A stretch of DNA of 64,000 nt from Saprospira sp. CCB-QB6 (GCF_028464065.1 NZ_CP116808.1:3253501-3317500); one strand, 5' to 3'; numbered from the stretch's first letter, positions 35,379 through 45,369 are shown. The notes: a model not told the origin generated them from the sequence alone. Program-made: numbers and translations.

Positions 35379-35540
35379 GGGGCTGCCCCGCCCTTCGGGC
35401 GGGTCGCTACGCTTCGGGGCTCGCAGTTCTGCTCGGCCCTTCAGGCTTCACTTCGTTTCGCCTTCGGTCTGGCCTGCGGCCACCCGTCGGGCAGCTCAGC
35501 CGCGGCGCTTTGCGCCTTTGCGGCGGCTTCGCCGCCTGTC
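35379..35540 (+). repeat. Hairpin-mosaic element, copy 12
   Basis: Outer GGCTG/CAGCC; inner GGGG opposite ACCC, a three-pair version. Both flanking genes are on the minus strand, so this copy is oriented against them. Confidence 0.75.
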
Positions 35541-35554
35541 CTCTCCAAAATGCC

Positions 35555-36703
35555 TTATAGCTTTTGCAATTGCTGGGCCGCTGCGGCTAAGGTCTCATCG
35601 GTTTTGGCAAAACAAAAACGGACCACCTTATTATCGGGCTGCTCTTGGCTATAAAATGGAGAAAGCGGAATGACCGCCACACCCTTTTCTATAGTCAACC
35701 AACGGGCAAAATCGACATCGCTCAAATTAGAGATTTGGCTATAATCTCCCAACTGAAAATAACTGCCTCCAGAGGGCACAAATTGAAAGGGCGTATCTTT
35801 CATGAGGTCCAAAAAGAGATCGCGCTTAGCCTGAAAGAAGGCGGGGAGCTCCAAATAAGTGCTGGGATCTTCTAAGTATTCGGCTATGGCGTATTGCACA
35901 GCTGTATTGGCCGAAAAGACATTGAATTGATGGACCATTCTAAATTCTCGCATGAGCGGAGCAGCCCCCACCACATAACCCAATTTCCAGCCCGTGGTAT
36001 GCAAGGTTTTGCCAAAAGAATAAGTGGCCAAGGTCCGATCTCGCAAAGCAGGATAGGAGAGGGCCGATAAATGCTTTTGCCCATCAAAAACAATATGCTC
36101 ATAGACCTCATCACTCAATAGAATGATATTGGTTGGCGCCAAAAGATCGCTTAAGGCCTGCATATCTTCTGCGCTGAAGCAACGTCCAATGGGGTTGTGT
36201 GGACTGTTAATGATTAACATCCGCGTTTTGTCCGTAATCAGTTGGCCCAATTGTACCCAATCTATGGCCCAATTGGGTGCTTTTAAGGCATAGGGTACCG
36301 CCTTAGCCCCCGCCAACTCAATGGCAGGCACATAACAATCATAGGCGGGCTCAATAATGATAACCTCATCGCCTAGACCAACAAAGGCCATAATAGAGGA
36401 AAAGATGGCTTCTGTAGCTCCCGCTGTAATGGTAATTTCTGTGGCTGGATCATAACTGGCCCCATAAAGGGACTCCATTTTTTGAGACAAACGCTGATTG
36501 AGCTCTGGCACTCCCGCCATGGGCGCATACTGGTTTTTGTCGGCCAACATATATTTATGGACCAAATCAATCAATCTGCGATCTGTTGGATAATTGGGAA
36601 AACCCTGCGATAAGTTGATGGCCTGATGCTTTTGCGCCAAGGCCGACATGACCGAGAAAATGGTGGTTTCTGCCGCAGGAAATTTAGATTGGAATTGGAT
36701 CAT
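35555..36703 (-). CDS. Class I/II PLP-dependent aminotransferase (methionine/kynurenine aminotransferase-like)
   Basis: A 382-residue aminotransferase. Motifs: NLSQGFPNYPTD near the N-terminus, GATEAIFSSIMAF, NSPHNPIGRCF, SDEVYEHIVFDG, and the PLP lysine in YSFGKTLHTTGWKLGYVVG. This set is closest to the YbdL/KYAT branch, which acts on methionine and aromatic amino acids, but the substrate is inference. The ATG at 36703 (MIQFQSKFP) is chosen; the longer frame to 36937 translates hairpin-mosaic copy 13. Confidence 0.85.
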   Translation of the reverse strand: MIQFQSKFPAAETTIFSVMSALAQKHQAINLSQGFPNYPTDRRLIDLVHKYMLADKNQYAPMAGVPELNQRLSQKMESLYGASYDPATEITITAGATEAIFSSIMAFVGLGDEVIIIEPAYDCYVPAIELAGAKAVPYALKAPNWAIDWVQLGQLITDKTRMLIINSPHNPIGRCFSAEDMQALSDLLAPTNIILLSDEVYEHIVFDGQKHLSALSYPALRDRTLATYSFGKTLHTTGWKLGYVVGAAPLMREFRMVHQFNVFSANTAVQYAIAEYLEDPSTYLELPAFFQAKRDLFLDLMKDTPFQFVPSGGSYFQLGDYSQISNLSDVDFARWLTIEKGVAVIPLSPFYSQEQPDNKVVRFCFAKTDETLAAAAQQLQKL

Positions 36704-36743
36704 CTTGTTTAAACTAAGGTATGGAATGGAAATGGGCCATTTA

Positions 36744-36958
36744 GGCGGCGCAGCCGCCCTTGGCTGAGGGGCTGTAGCAGGGCCGCCGAAGGCGGCAGAC
36801 CCAGCGGGCACCGCCCGCGCAGGGCCGAGCAGACCTGCGAGCTGCGCAATGGCCCGACCCGAGCGAGAACTCATGAGGGTTTTAACCCTCATTTTGTATA
36901 GCTTCGCAAAGCGAAACCGCTTTGCGCTGGGTTTCAACCCGGCGGAAGGGGCAGCCCC
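36744..36958 (-). repeat. Hairpin-mosaic element, copy 13, with inserted short hairpins
   Basis: Outer GGCTG/CAGCC and inner GCAG/CTGC on the minus strand. The first variable arm is expanded by about 80 bases (36868–36947) and contains ATGAGGG/CCCTCAT and GCTGGG/CCCGGC hairpins of the GGTTTYAACC type plus an AAAGCG/CGCTTT stem. The rest of the core is intact. Confidence 0.75.
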
Positions 36959-37003
36959 AAATAAAGGTCCCGAAAATAATAAGTTCTCTTTGCATTAACA
37001 AAA

Positions 37004-37033
37004 AAAAGGAGCCACCCAAAGGCAGCTCCTAAT
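37004..37033 (-). terminator. Intrinsic terminator of ffh
   Basis: On the minus strand, AGGAGCTGCC pairs with GGTGGCTCCT and is followed by seven Ts. Confidence 0.8.
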
Positions 37034-37056
37034 ATAATATTATTATATGCTCTGAT

Positions 37057-38397
37057 CTAGCGGAATCCTCTAGGGATGTTGGGCATGCGCATATTGCCTG
37101 CGCCTTGCATTTTGCTCATCTGGAACATCATCTTACGCATTTGCTCAAACTGACGCAAGAACTGATTGATTTCCTCTACGCGGTTGCCGCTCCCTTTGGC
37201 AATCCGCTTTTTGCGGCTACCATTGATCACACCAGGATTTCCCCGCTCTTCAGGAGTCATAGAAAGAATGATGGCCTCAATTTTATTAAAGGCATTGTCG
37301 TCAATATCAATGTCCTTGGCAATTTTGCCCATACCAGGAATCATCCCGATCAAGCTCTTGAGGTTACCCATCTTGCGAATTTGGGCCAACTGCTTGAGAA
37401 AGTCGTTAAAGTCAAACTGATTCTTACGAATCTTCTTCTCTAGGCGCTTGGCTTCCTTCTCATCAAAGTCCTCTTGGGCCTTTTCTACCAATGAAATGAT
37501 ATCTCCCATGCCCAAAATACGCTGGGCCATACGATCGGGGTGGAAAATGTCCAAGGTGTCCATTTTCTCTCCCATAGAGATAAACTTGATGGGCTTACCT
37601 ACAGTGTATTTGATCGAAAGAGCAGCACCACCACGAGTATCCCCGTCCAATTTGGTCAAAACTACCCCATCGTAATTGATGCGATCGTTAAAGGCCTTTG
37701 CAGTGTTTACGGCATCTTGTCCAGTCATTGAATCTACTACAAATAGCGTTTCTGTTGGCTGGATCGCTTCTTTTACAGCAGCAATCTCCGTCATCATCTC
37801 CTCATCTACGGCCAAACGACCCGCAGTATCGACGATCACGACATCATATTTTCCTTTTTTGGCCTCGGCAATACCGTTTAGCGCAATCTCTACGGGGTTT
37901 TTGTTGTCCATCTCTTTGTAGATGTCAACACCCACCTGCTCGGCAACAACCGCCAACTGATTGATGGCCGCAGGACGATAAACGTCACAAGCAATCACCA
38001 TCACTTTTTTGCTGCGTTTGTTCTTCAAGTGGCGAGAAAGCTTACCCGTAAAGGTCGTTTTACCAGAACCTTGTAGACCAGCAATCAAAACAATACCCGG
38101 ATTGGCCTTGATGTTAATCCCTACAGATTGTCCACCCATCAATTCGACCAACTCATCCTGAACGATTTTAACCATCAAATCACCAGGACGCACCGATTTC
38201 AATACATTGCGTTTTCCTAGGGCTTCATCTTTTACCTTGTCCGTAAAAGATTTGGCAATCTTGTAGTTTACATCGGCATCAACCAATGCACGGCGAATCG
38301 CTTTAACGGAGGTGGCCACATTGATTTCGGTCAACTTACCGTCACCCGAAAGGTTCTTAAAGGCCGCATCTAAATTATCTTGTAAATTGCTAAACAT
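37057..38397 (-). CDS. ffh: Signal recognition particle GTPase
   Basis: A 446-residue SRP54-type protein that binds signal sequences and the SRP RNA. The N-terminal four-helix bundle is followed by the G domain (G1 GLQGSGKTT near residue 105, DTAGRL G3, TKLDGD G4) and a Met-rich M domain with the RNA-binding segment GSRKKRIAKGSG and C-terminal MRKMMFQMSKMQG. Length is normal. The matching SRP RNA is at the left end of the window. Confidence 0.95.
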   Translation of the reverse strand: MFSNLQDNLDAAFKNLSGDGKLTEINVATSVKAIRRALVDADVNYKIAKSFTDKVKDEALGKRNVLKSVRPGDLMVKIVQDELVELMGGQSVGINIKANPGIVLIAGLQGSGKTTFTGKLSRHLKNKRSKKVMVIACDVYRPAAINQLAVVAEQVGVDIYKEMDNKNPVEIALNGIAEAKKGKYDVVIVDTAGRLAVDEEMMTEIAAVKEAIQPTETLFVVDSMTGQDAVNTAKAFNDRINYDGVVLTKLDGDTRGGAALSIKYTVGKPIKFISMGEKMDTLDIFHPDRMAQRILGMGDIISLVEKAQEDFDEKEAKRLEKKIRKNQFDFNDFLKQLAQIRKMGNLKSLIGMIPGMGKIAKDIDIDDNAFNKIEAIILSMTPEERGNPGVINGSRKKRIAKGSGNRVEEINQFLRQFEQMRKMMFQMSKMQGAGNMRMPNIPRGFR

Positions 38398-38456
38398 AAA
38401 TATAGAGATCTAATTCTTCTTAGTTGAGATGGAGAGATGATTGGGGTTTAGAGGGG

Positions 38457-38464
38457 CAAATATA
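38457..38464 (-). promoter_or_regulatory. Candidate -7 box of the ffh promoter
   Basis: TATATTTG on the minus strand is an exact TAnnTTTG match, 60 bases before the ffh start. The -33 region is only AT-rich. Confidence 0.5.
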
Positions 38465-38495
38465 GGCATTTTTTATAGTTTTTTTAAATTTTTTT

Positions 38496-38637
38496 GGGGC
38501 TGCCCCGCCCTTCGGGCGGGTCGGGCCATTGCGCAGCTCGCAGGCCTGCTCGGCCCTTCAGCCTTCGGCCTCGGTCTGCCGCCTTCGGCGGCCCTGCTTC
38601 AGCCCCTCAGCCTGCGGGCGCTTCGCGCCCTGTTCCA
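38496..38637 (+). repeat. Hairpin-mosaic element, copy 14
   Basis: Outer GGCTG/CAGCC, inner GCAG/CTGC. The third hairpin is GCCGCC/GGCGGC where most copies have GGCC/GGCC. It is oriented against both flanking minus-strand genes. Confidence 0.8.
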
Positions 38638-38653
38638 TCCAAACCCCCAGCTT

Positions 38654-41600
38654 TTAGTAAATAATGGTGGCAAAACCCTTGAGCTCTTTCCTAAAGCCTC
38701 GGGCTCCCGAAATCTGGACCTGTACGACATAAACGCCCGCTTGGCATTTGCGCCCATTGTTGTGTATGCGCCCATTCCATTCGGCTCTGGGGTCTGCCGT
38801 CCGAAATACTTCCTCGCCCCAACGGTTGTAAATCCGCATATCAAATTGCTCGATAAAGTCTAAGTAACCCTCGCCCCGATAGCCATCGTTTTTGCCATCA
38901 TTGTTGGGCGTAAAGGCATTGGGTAAGAAGTAAGTAATTTGTGGACTAATATCCACTACCGCCTGAGCCGTATCTGGACAACCATTGCGATGATAAACCA
39001 CTTGCTGGACCAAATATAAGCCCGTATCTGCATAATTATGTATGGGGTTTTGCTGCAATACTTGCTGCCCATCGCCAAAGTCCCAAGACCAAAGATTAGC
39101 CCGCATCGACTGATCTGTAAATTGTATCTCTGGGTTCTGAAAGGAAATCTGTCCGCCATTTAATGCCGCAAACTCAAAGCCCGCAACGGGCTCTTCCAAG
39201 ATGTCTATCTGGGCCGAAAAGCTGTCTATACAGCCCGCAGGAGAATTGACCCGCAAAGACAAAGGGTAACTGCCAAAATTGCTATAACTTAAATCAGGCT
39301 GAGCGGCATTGCTCTGGCGGCCATCGCCCAAATCCCAATTATAGGTATAGCCCTCAATAGGGTAGGGGTAGCCCTCAGGCATAGGCACTGTAGATGGGCC
39401 ACAAAGTCGAAGCGGCCGCAAATCTACAGGAAAGATGGGCTGTGGCCGCCAATAGACACTATCTGTTGTTTGGTCCTGACAACCATTCTCGTCTTCTACT
39501 TCTAATTGGACAATATAATAACCTGTATCGGGGTAGTTGTAGAAATGGTCCACTAAAGGGTCCGTACTGCTATTGCCATCTCCAAAACTCCAAAAACTTT
39601 GGGTTAAGATGCCTTGATTACTAGGGACCGAGAGGTTGCGAAAACGCATAGCCCCAATTTCACAAGCATCATAACGACTATCAAAACGAGCCTCCGGCAA
39701 ACCATTCGCCTGAATGGTATCATAGAAGGTTTGCTCACAACCCGAAGCCGTGCGGACTAATAAGCTGGCAATATACCGCCCTCCATTTTGATAGATATAA
39801 CTGGTGTCAAAAGCCGTTGTGCTATTCCCATCGCCAAAGGACCAAAGGAAGCTATAACCCGGATAATCATTTAATATATTATTATCAAAGTTAATTGTTA
39901 AGGGCACGCAGGCCTCTGCCGAATGACTATTGACCGGGAATACAGGGGCAGGATAATAAGGCATGAGCTGTATACTCGTATCTCTACAAGCATTTACATC
40001 CTCTACGATCAATTGAATGTAATAGCTGTCTCTAGGTGGATAGTTAATAACAGTATCCTGATGAGTAGATAAAACAGCGGTTTCTCCATTGCCAAAGTCC
40101 CACTCCCAAAGGCGAAGGCTATCTCCCGCTAGGTTAGTCGTTGATTCTTGGCTAAAGAATACCCCCGTATATTCGCAAGAGTCAAAACTATAACTAAACT
40201 GAGCATTGGGGTTCTCATGCACTACAATTGTATCGTAAAAATCGCCGGTACAACCCGTAGGAGAAAGGATGTATAAATGGACCAAATACTCTCCAGGCTG
40301 TTGATAGAGGTAAGAGGGACTGGCTGCGGTATCTGTTCCCCCATCCCCAAAGTTCCATTGGGTGCTATACCCATTTATCGGATAGGAGTTATTGATGAAG
40401 TCTACATTTAAAGGCTCACAACCCACACTATCACTGACATCTACGGCCACAATGGGCGCAGGATGCCAAGCTACTGTTTGGACAATAGTATCTCGGCAGC
40501 TGTTGGTATCTTCTACAATGAGTTGGACCTCAAAATCGCCCGCCAAATTATATAAATGGCTGGTGTCTTGGGCCGATAAAATGTTCCCATCATCAAAGTC
40601 CCATTGCCAAAACTGTAGGGGCGTGCCCGAAGGGTTGGTCTGGGCCTGCTCATCAAAACTGACGGCCCCAATGACACAAGGATCAAAACTACTGCTAAAC
40701 TGGGCCGTTGGTAGCTCAAAAATGTCTACAGTATCTAAAAAACTATCCGTGCAGCCTAAAGGCGAAGTAATTACTAGCTCTATCGGATAAACACCCGCCT
40801 GCGTATAAATATGGCTAGGGCTGGCCGCCGTATCCGAAGCCCCATCCCCAAAGTCCCAAATGGTACTATAGCCATTGATGGGATAAGAGTTATTTATGAA
40901 GCTAATGATAGAAGGCCGACAACCACTATTATCCGTTAAGGTTACATCAATAACGGGCTTGGGATACCATTGAATGCTATCCGAAATCGTATCTGTACAA
41001 CCATTGATGTCTGTAACCGCTAGCTGAACAGGATAGGTCCCCGCCAAAGCATACAAATGACTACTATTTTGGGTCGTTTCTAGGGTTCCATCCATAAAGT
41101 CCCAACTCCAAGCAACAATGGCGTCGCCCTGGCTATTGGGGCTAGATAGATCAAAGAAATCGACGGCCTCATATTCACAACTATCATAGGTATAGCTATA
41201 AGCAGCGGTAGGCCCCTCATAAACTTCTATAAGTTGCGCTTGTAGGTCCTGACTGACACAGCCCCAAGGCGAAACATGGGTCAAACTAACATCATATTGG
41301 CCTGGATTGGGGTAGGCATGTCCCACTGTTGGACTAAGCGTAGAACTATCGCCATCCCCAAAGTCCCAAATGGTCTGATAAGCTGGCGTAAAGGGGTGAG
41401 AACTATGCGTAAAAGTTGCATAATGCGGCTCACAACCATTCGGGTCGTCTACAGTAAATTGAGGAATGGCCGGCGGGTACCAATCTACTGGAAATGCAAT
41501 CTGTTCCTCGCATCCATTACTATCCGTAACCGTTAAATTGACCTGATATTGGCCCGCATTGGGAAATAGATGGTTGGGATTCTGCAAATTACTGCTCGTC

Positions 41601-42922
41601 CCATCCCCAAAATCCCAATCCCATTGGGCAATGCCCCCTGGCCCGCCAATGGTTGTCGAGTCGACAAACTGTAAAGGCGGAACGCTTGGGTTACAAGAGT
41701 CAATGACAACGGCCCAATTGGGGAAAATTGGCGGATAAACCTCTACGGTAATATAAGCCGTATCCGTACAACCTACTTGACCTGGGTTGGCCACCAACCA
41801 ACCATTATAAACATCAGGACCAGGAAAAACAATAGTGGGACTTACCAAAGAAGAACTAGCCGCTGTCCCATTGTTAAGGTCAAAACGCCACTCATAAGAA
41901 GTGATTAGGGTCTGTGGGGTAGCTGTACTTTGATTGACAAACTGAAAAACATTATTGTCACATTGATTGACTAAAAAACCCTGCCCATCTGCAGTAACAG
42001 AATCGGCAAAAATAGCCGCATTGACATTAGAAAAACAGGGCGCGACATTAAATTGGAAGTCCCGCAAAGTAGTACTCAATAGGTTCCCATTTGCATCAAA
42101 TTCTGAGACGCAAACCCCTACTACATATTGGCCCAATTGTGTGGGCGTCCCCGTAAGCAAGCCTGTATTAGGGTCAATACTCAATGCCGGGTTGGCCGGC
42201 ATGGGATTACTAGCCGATAAGCCCGCAGAAAAAGGAACATTAACATAGGGCGGAGCTGCTGGGGGAACAGGCGCTGGATCTGCAGAAGAACCTCCAGTAG
42301 AAGGAGTGCAAAAGGAATAACGCAAAGTATGTCCGTTCTGATCTGTAGCCGAATGATCAAAAATTAGGGGTTGGTTGGCACAAATAACAATAGGCGGATA
42401 ATTATTAAAAACAGGACTGCTATTGCAGGCCAACATAGCCGCTCCAGATAAGAAAACGCTATAAGTCGCTCCCACAGAACCCGGCTGTATCAAGTTATTG
42501 ATGGTGTTGTTTCGACAACAACGCTGATAAGAAATATAGTAGCCCCCAGCATCATAAGGAAGGTTGAGTGTTGTGGTATAAACGCCCTCTTCTACAGCTA
42601 CACTTCCTGGTGCAACAGACATACAAGGGTTGGTAAGGTCAATTGGAGCCGTGGTTATACTCGGGCTACTCAAACTGAGACTCTGATATAATAAGTTATT
42701 ACTCCCCCTGAAAATACCAAGGCTAGCAGGATTATCAAAGCCCGCCTGGCCGTTAATCGCATCCCGATAAACCTTGAGGGTAATGCGAATGTTCATCATT
42801 TGGGTGCTGTTATTAAAGCCCAAACACTCATAACTAATGACCCCACCCACAATATGGGTGGCCTTGCTCAATGGGCCAAATAAGAGGAGAAAACAAAGGA
42901 GAAATAGAGGAGTAAATTTCAT
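38654..42922 (-). CDS. Multi-PKD-domain secreted protein with T9SS C-terminal sorting domain
   Basis: A 1422-residue surface or secreted protein. A signal peptide (residues 1–22) is followed by about 270 residues without PKD motifs, then about 11–12 PKD-type beta-sandwich repeats, each marked by W-x-F-G-D-G variants. Repeats alternate between two types, so the real unit is a pair of about 180 residues. The last 90 residues (FLPNAFTPNNDGKNDGY, IYNRWGEEVFRT, GVYVVQV) are the gliding-motility-associated C-terminal (CHU_C, type B sorting) domain, so export by the type IX system is likely. Its adhesive or matrix role is inference. Confidence 0.88.
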   Translation of the reverse strand: MKFTPLFLLCFLLLFGPLSKATHIVGGVISYECLGFNNSTQMMNIRITLKVYRDAINGQAGFDNPASLGIFRGSNNLLYQSLSLSSPSITTAPIDLTNPCMSVAPGSVAVEEGVYTTTLNLPYDAGGYYISYQRCCRNNTINNLIQPGSVGATYSVFLSGAAMLACNSSPVFNNYPPIVICANQPLIFDHSATDQNGHTLRYSFCTPSTGGSSADPAPVPPAAPPYVNVPFSAGLSASNPMPANPALSIDPNTGLLTGTPTQLGQYVVGVCVSEFDANGNLLSTTLRDFQFNVAPCFSNVNAAIFADSVTADGQGFLVNQCDNNVFQFVNQSTATPQTLITSYEWRFDLNNGTAASSSLVSPTIVFPGPDVYNGWLVANPGQVGCTDTAYITVEVYPPIFPNWAVVIDSCNPSVPPLQFVDSTTIGGPGGIAQWDWDFGDGTSSNLQNPNHLFPNAGQYQVNLTVTDSNGCEEQIAFPVDWYPPAIPQFTVDDPNGCEPHYATFTHSSHPFTPAYQTIWDFGDGDSSTLSPTVGHAYPNPGQYDVSLTHVSPWGCVSQDLQAQLIEVYEGPTAAYSYTYDSCEYEAVDFFDLSSPNSQGDAIVAWSWDFMDGTLETTQNSSHLYALAGTYPVQLAVTDINGCTDTISDSIQWYPKPVIDVTLTDNSGCRPSIISFINNSYPINGYSTIWDFGDGASDTAASPSHIYTQAGVYPIELVITSPLGCTDSFLDTVDIFELPTAQFSSSFDPCVIGAVSFDEQAQTNPSGTPLQFWQWDFDDGNILSAQDTSHLYNLAGDFEVQLIVEDTNSCRDTIVQTVAWHPAPIVAVDVSDSVGCEPLNVDFINNSYPINGYSTQWNFGDGGTDTAASPSYLYQQPGEYLVHLYILSPTGCTGDFYDTIVVHENPNAQFSYSFDSCEYTGVFFSQESTTNLAGDSLRLWEWDFGNGETAVLSTHQDTVINYPPRDSYYIQLIVEDVNACRDTSIQLMPYYPAPVFPVNSHSAEACVPLTINFDNNILNDYPGYSFLWSFGDGNSTTAFDTSYIYQNGGRYIASLLVRTASGCEQTFYDTIQANGLPEARFDSRYDACEIGAMRFRNLSVPSNQGILTQSFWSFGDGNSSTDPLVDHFYNYPDTGYYIVQLEVEDENGCQDQTTDSVYWRPQPIFPVDLRPLRLCGPSTVPMPEGYPYPIEGYTYNWDLGDGRQSNAAQPDLSYSNFGSYPLSLRVNSPAGCIDSFSAQIDILEEPVAGFEFAALNGGQISFQNPEIQFTDQSMRANLWSWDFGDGQQVLQQNPIHNYADTGLYLVQQVVYHRNGCPDTAQAVVDISPQITYFLPNAFTPNNDGKNDGYRGEGYLDFIEQFDMRIYNRWGEEVFRTADPRAEWNGRIHNNGRKCQAGVYVVQVQISGARGFRKELKGFATIIY

Positions 42923-42989
42923 TGATTTTATTTTTTAGGCTGAACCCAAAAGATCGTTTTAATGGATTCAATAAATGGGGAGGAGTTTT

Positions 42990-43146
42990 GGGGCGGCCCC
43001 TTCGGCCCTAGGGGCCTTCGGGTCGGGCTGTGCGGGGGCTCGCTGCCCGCTCGGCCCATCGCTTTTTTTCGCTTTGCTCAAAAAAGCTCGGTCTGGCCTG
43101 CGGCCACCCCCTGCCATCCCTCAGCCGAGGCGCTCTGGGCGGAGAT
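42990..43146 (+). repeat. Hairpin-mosaic element, copy 15
   Basis: Inner helix GGGG/CCCC; the outer helix is weaker (GGC/GCC). The middle hairpin is GCTTTTTT/AAAAAAGC, an AT-rich stem in place of the usual GC-rich one but still complementary. Confidence 0.75.
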
Positions 43147-43195
43147 AGCTCTCTACAAGGGGGCAGGCCAGCTTGGCCGAAGCAGAGCGGGTCCA

Positions 43196-43319
43196 TTTGG
43201 CCTAGCGATGTGCAGCAGTGGCCCGCAGGGCCAGACCGAGCCAGCGAAGCTGGCGAAGGGCCGAGCGAATAGCGAGCTGCGGAACGTAGCGCCGACGAGC
43301 GAAGCGAGGCGGAGGCCCC
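43196..43319 (-). repeat. Hairpin-mosaic element, copy 16
   Basis: Faces copy 15. Outer GGCCT/AGGCC, inner GCAG/CTGC, middle hairpin GCCAGC/GCTGGC. Confidence 0.8.
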
Positions 43320-43382
43320 AAAACATCAGCAAACTTTGCTCCTTATATAGAGCAGATTATTTTGAGGGCTCAAGGCACTATT

Positions 43383-44789
43383 CTAAAGTACTTTATACGG
43401 ATTGAGAATGCCTTTGGGGTCGAAACTCGCCTTAATATTTTTGAGTAGCTGCAGGGCGCTGGGCGCAAAAGCAATGTCCATATAAGGCCGCTGCACCAAA
43501 CCGATGCCGTGCTCTCCAGAAATGGTGCCACCCAAACTAGTGGTCAGCTCAAAGATTTCTCGGATGCCTTTGGGCAGCTCATTTTGCCAAGCGTCTTCGC
43601 TCAATTGGCCCTTAATAATATTAACGTGTAAATTGCCATCGCCGGCATGGCCGTAGCAGATGGAGCTAAAGCCATATTTTGCGCCAATCTCTTTTACGCC
43701 ACGCAAAAGTTGGGGCAATTTGGCCCGAGGGACCACCGTGTCTTCCTCCTTATATATAGAGTGACTTTTTACGGCCTGCCCAACATTGCGACGGCTTTGC
43801 CAAATTTGCCGCTGCTGCTCTTCATTGTCGGCAAAAAGCAGCTCTATGCAATCAAATTGGTCCAAGACCTCCTGTATTTTCTCGCAATCAGCATAAAGGG
43901 GGTCTAGATAATGTCCATCTACCTCAATAATGAGTTGGGCCGCCGTTTCTTCTGGAACGGGCAAGGGGCTGCCGCCCATGTACTCAATGGCCCGATCTAT
44001 AGCCGCCCGCTCCATAAATTCTAGGGCCGAAGGGGTAATCCCCGCCCGAAAAATAGCGGAAACCGCTGCGCAAGCTCCTTCTGCTGAGCGAAATGGGGCC
44101 AACATCAACAAGCGTTTTGTGGGCAAGGGAATCAGGCGAAGCACCGCCCGCACCACAATGCCCAAACAACCCTCACTGCCTACGATTAACTGGGTCAAAT
44201 TAAAACCCGTCGAGTTTTTGAGGGTGTTGGCTCCGGTCCAAATGACAGAACCATCGGCTAAGACAACTTGTAGATTGAGCACATAGTCCTTAACCACCCC
44301 ATATTTTAGGGCGCGGGGGCCGCCCGCATTGGTCGCAATATTTCCTCCTATAAAGGACCAGCCTCTGCTGGCTGGATCGGGCGGATAATAGAGGCCTTTT
44401 TCGGCTAGGGTATTTTGTAGCTCTTCGGTAATGACGCCAGCCTCTACCGTAACTTGCAAATTCTCCTCGTCAATCTCTACAATCTGATTGAAGTTTTCCA
44501 TGCTCAGCAAAAGGCCGCCAGCCACAGGCAGGGCGCCACCCGCTAGGCCAGTTCCAGCTCCTCTGGGCGTAATGGGAATCTCATTTTCCCAGCAATAACG
44601 CACAATAGCCTGTACTTCTTCGAGTCGGGCGGGTTTCAATAGGATTTCGGCCAGAAAACAAAGGTCTTCGGTATGATCCTGTCCATATTGGGCCAAGACT
44701 TCTTGGGCACTTGCTGCATTTTCGGGGGCCACAAACTGGGCTAAGGCCTCTTTTTCAGCCTCCGAAAGGATTCTTCTCTTGATGCTCAT
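43383..44789 (-). CDS. FAD-linked oxidase, GlcD / D-lactate dehydrogenase family
   Basis: A 468-residue flavoenzyme that oxidises 2-hydroxy acids such as glycolate or D-lactate. The PP-loop FAD domain has ITPRGAGTGLAGGALP and GAVITEE-like segments, then VGSEGCLGIV. The C-terminal substrate domain contains CYGHAGDGNLHVNI and the SGEHGIGLVQRPY signature with the active-site His. Neither the GlcE/GlcF partners nor a lactate permease is adjacent, so the substrate is not settled. Confidence 0.87.
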   Translation of the reverse strand: MSIKRRILSEAEKEALAQFVAPENAASAQEVLAQYGQDHTEDLCFLAEILLKPARLEEVQAIVRYCWENEIPITPRGAGTGLAGGALPVAGGLLLSMENFNQIVEIDEENLQVTVEAGVITEELQNTLAEKGLYYPPDPASRGWSFIGGNIATNAGGPRALKYGVVKDYVLNLQVVLADGSVIWTGANTLKNSTGFNLTQLIVGSEGCLGIVVRAVLRLIPLPTKRLLMLAPFRSAEGACAAVSAIFRAGITPSALEFMERAAIDRAIEYMGGSPLPVPEETAAQLIIEVDGHYLDPLYADCEKIQEVLDQFDCIELLFADNEEQQRQIWQSRRNVGQAVKSHSIYKEEDTVVPRAKLPQLLRGVKEIGAKYGFSSICYGHAGDGNLHVNIIKGQLSEDAWQNELPKGIREIFELTTSLGGTISGEHGIGLVQRPYMDIAFAPSALQLLKNIKASFDPKGILNPYKVL

Positions 44790-44915
44790 GTTTATACAGC
44801 TTTATATTATATGTATGATTAACGCAAAGAAAGAGATTATTGTTAAGTGGGTCAAGTTTAATCAACTTCCTAAGGCTTTGTTAAGAGTTTATCTGCTCTA
44901 CTTATTTGGAATGTA

Positions 44916-45243
44916 GCCACGGAGGCTTACGGACATCTCGGATTAGCTCCGTGGCCGCCACGGAGGCTTACGGACATCTCGGATTAGCTCCGTGGCCACC
45001 ACGGAGGTCTACGGACATCTCAGATTGGCTCCGTGGCCACCACGGAGGCTTACGGACATCTCAGATTGGCTCCGTGGCCACCACGGAGGTCTACGGACAT
45101 CTCAGATTGGCTCCGTGGCCACCACGGAGGCTTACGGACATCTCGGATTGGCTCCGTGGCCACCACGGAGGCTTACGGACATCTCGGATTGGCTCCGTGG
45201 CCACCACGGAGGCTTACGGACATCTCAGATTAGCTCCGTGGTG
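44916..45243. repeat. Eight tandem 41-bp hairpin units
   Basis: Each unit starts CCACGGAG, runs through TACGGACATCTC, and ends CTCCGTGG, so every unit can fold on itself. Units differ at a few sites (GCTT/GTCT, TCGG/TCAG, ATTAG/ATTGG) in a mosaic pattern. A reverse half-unit, GCCACGGAGCC, follows at 45244. The 41-bp period is not a multiple of three and all frames are open, so it is not coding. The rest of the 44790–45443 gap holds nothing else apart from a candidate promoter. Confidence 0.9.
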
Positions 45244-45369
45244 GCCACGGAGCCAATCCATCCGAACAATAAGGTCCCGTGGCTCCTTGCACTAACCGAT
45301 TAACGCCCAACTAACAAAGGCTTAACATTAAATTAGGCCTTCAGATTTTAGTCCTCCTTCTTAAGGGCT

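Noticed and set aside
44906-45303. Open frames in three phases through the 41-bp tandem repeats
   Set aside because: The period is not a multiple of three and every phase is open, so the same short peptide appears in different frames. There is no ribosome binding site or independent coding signal.
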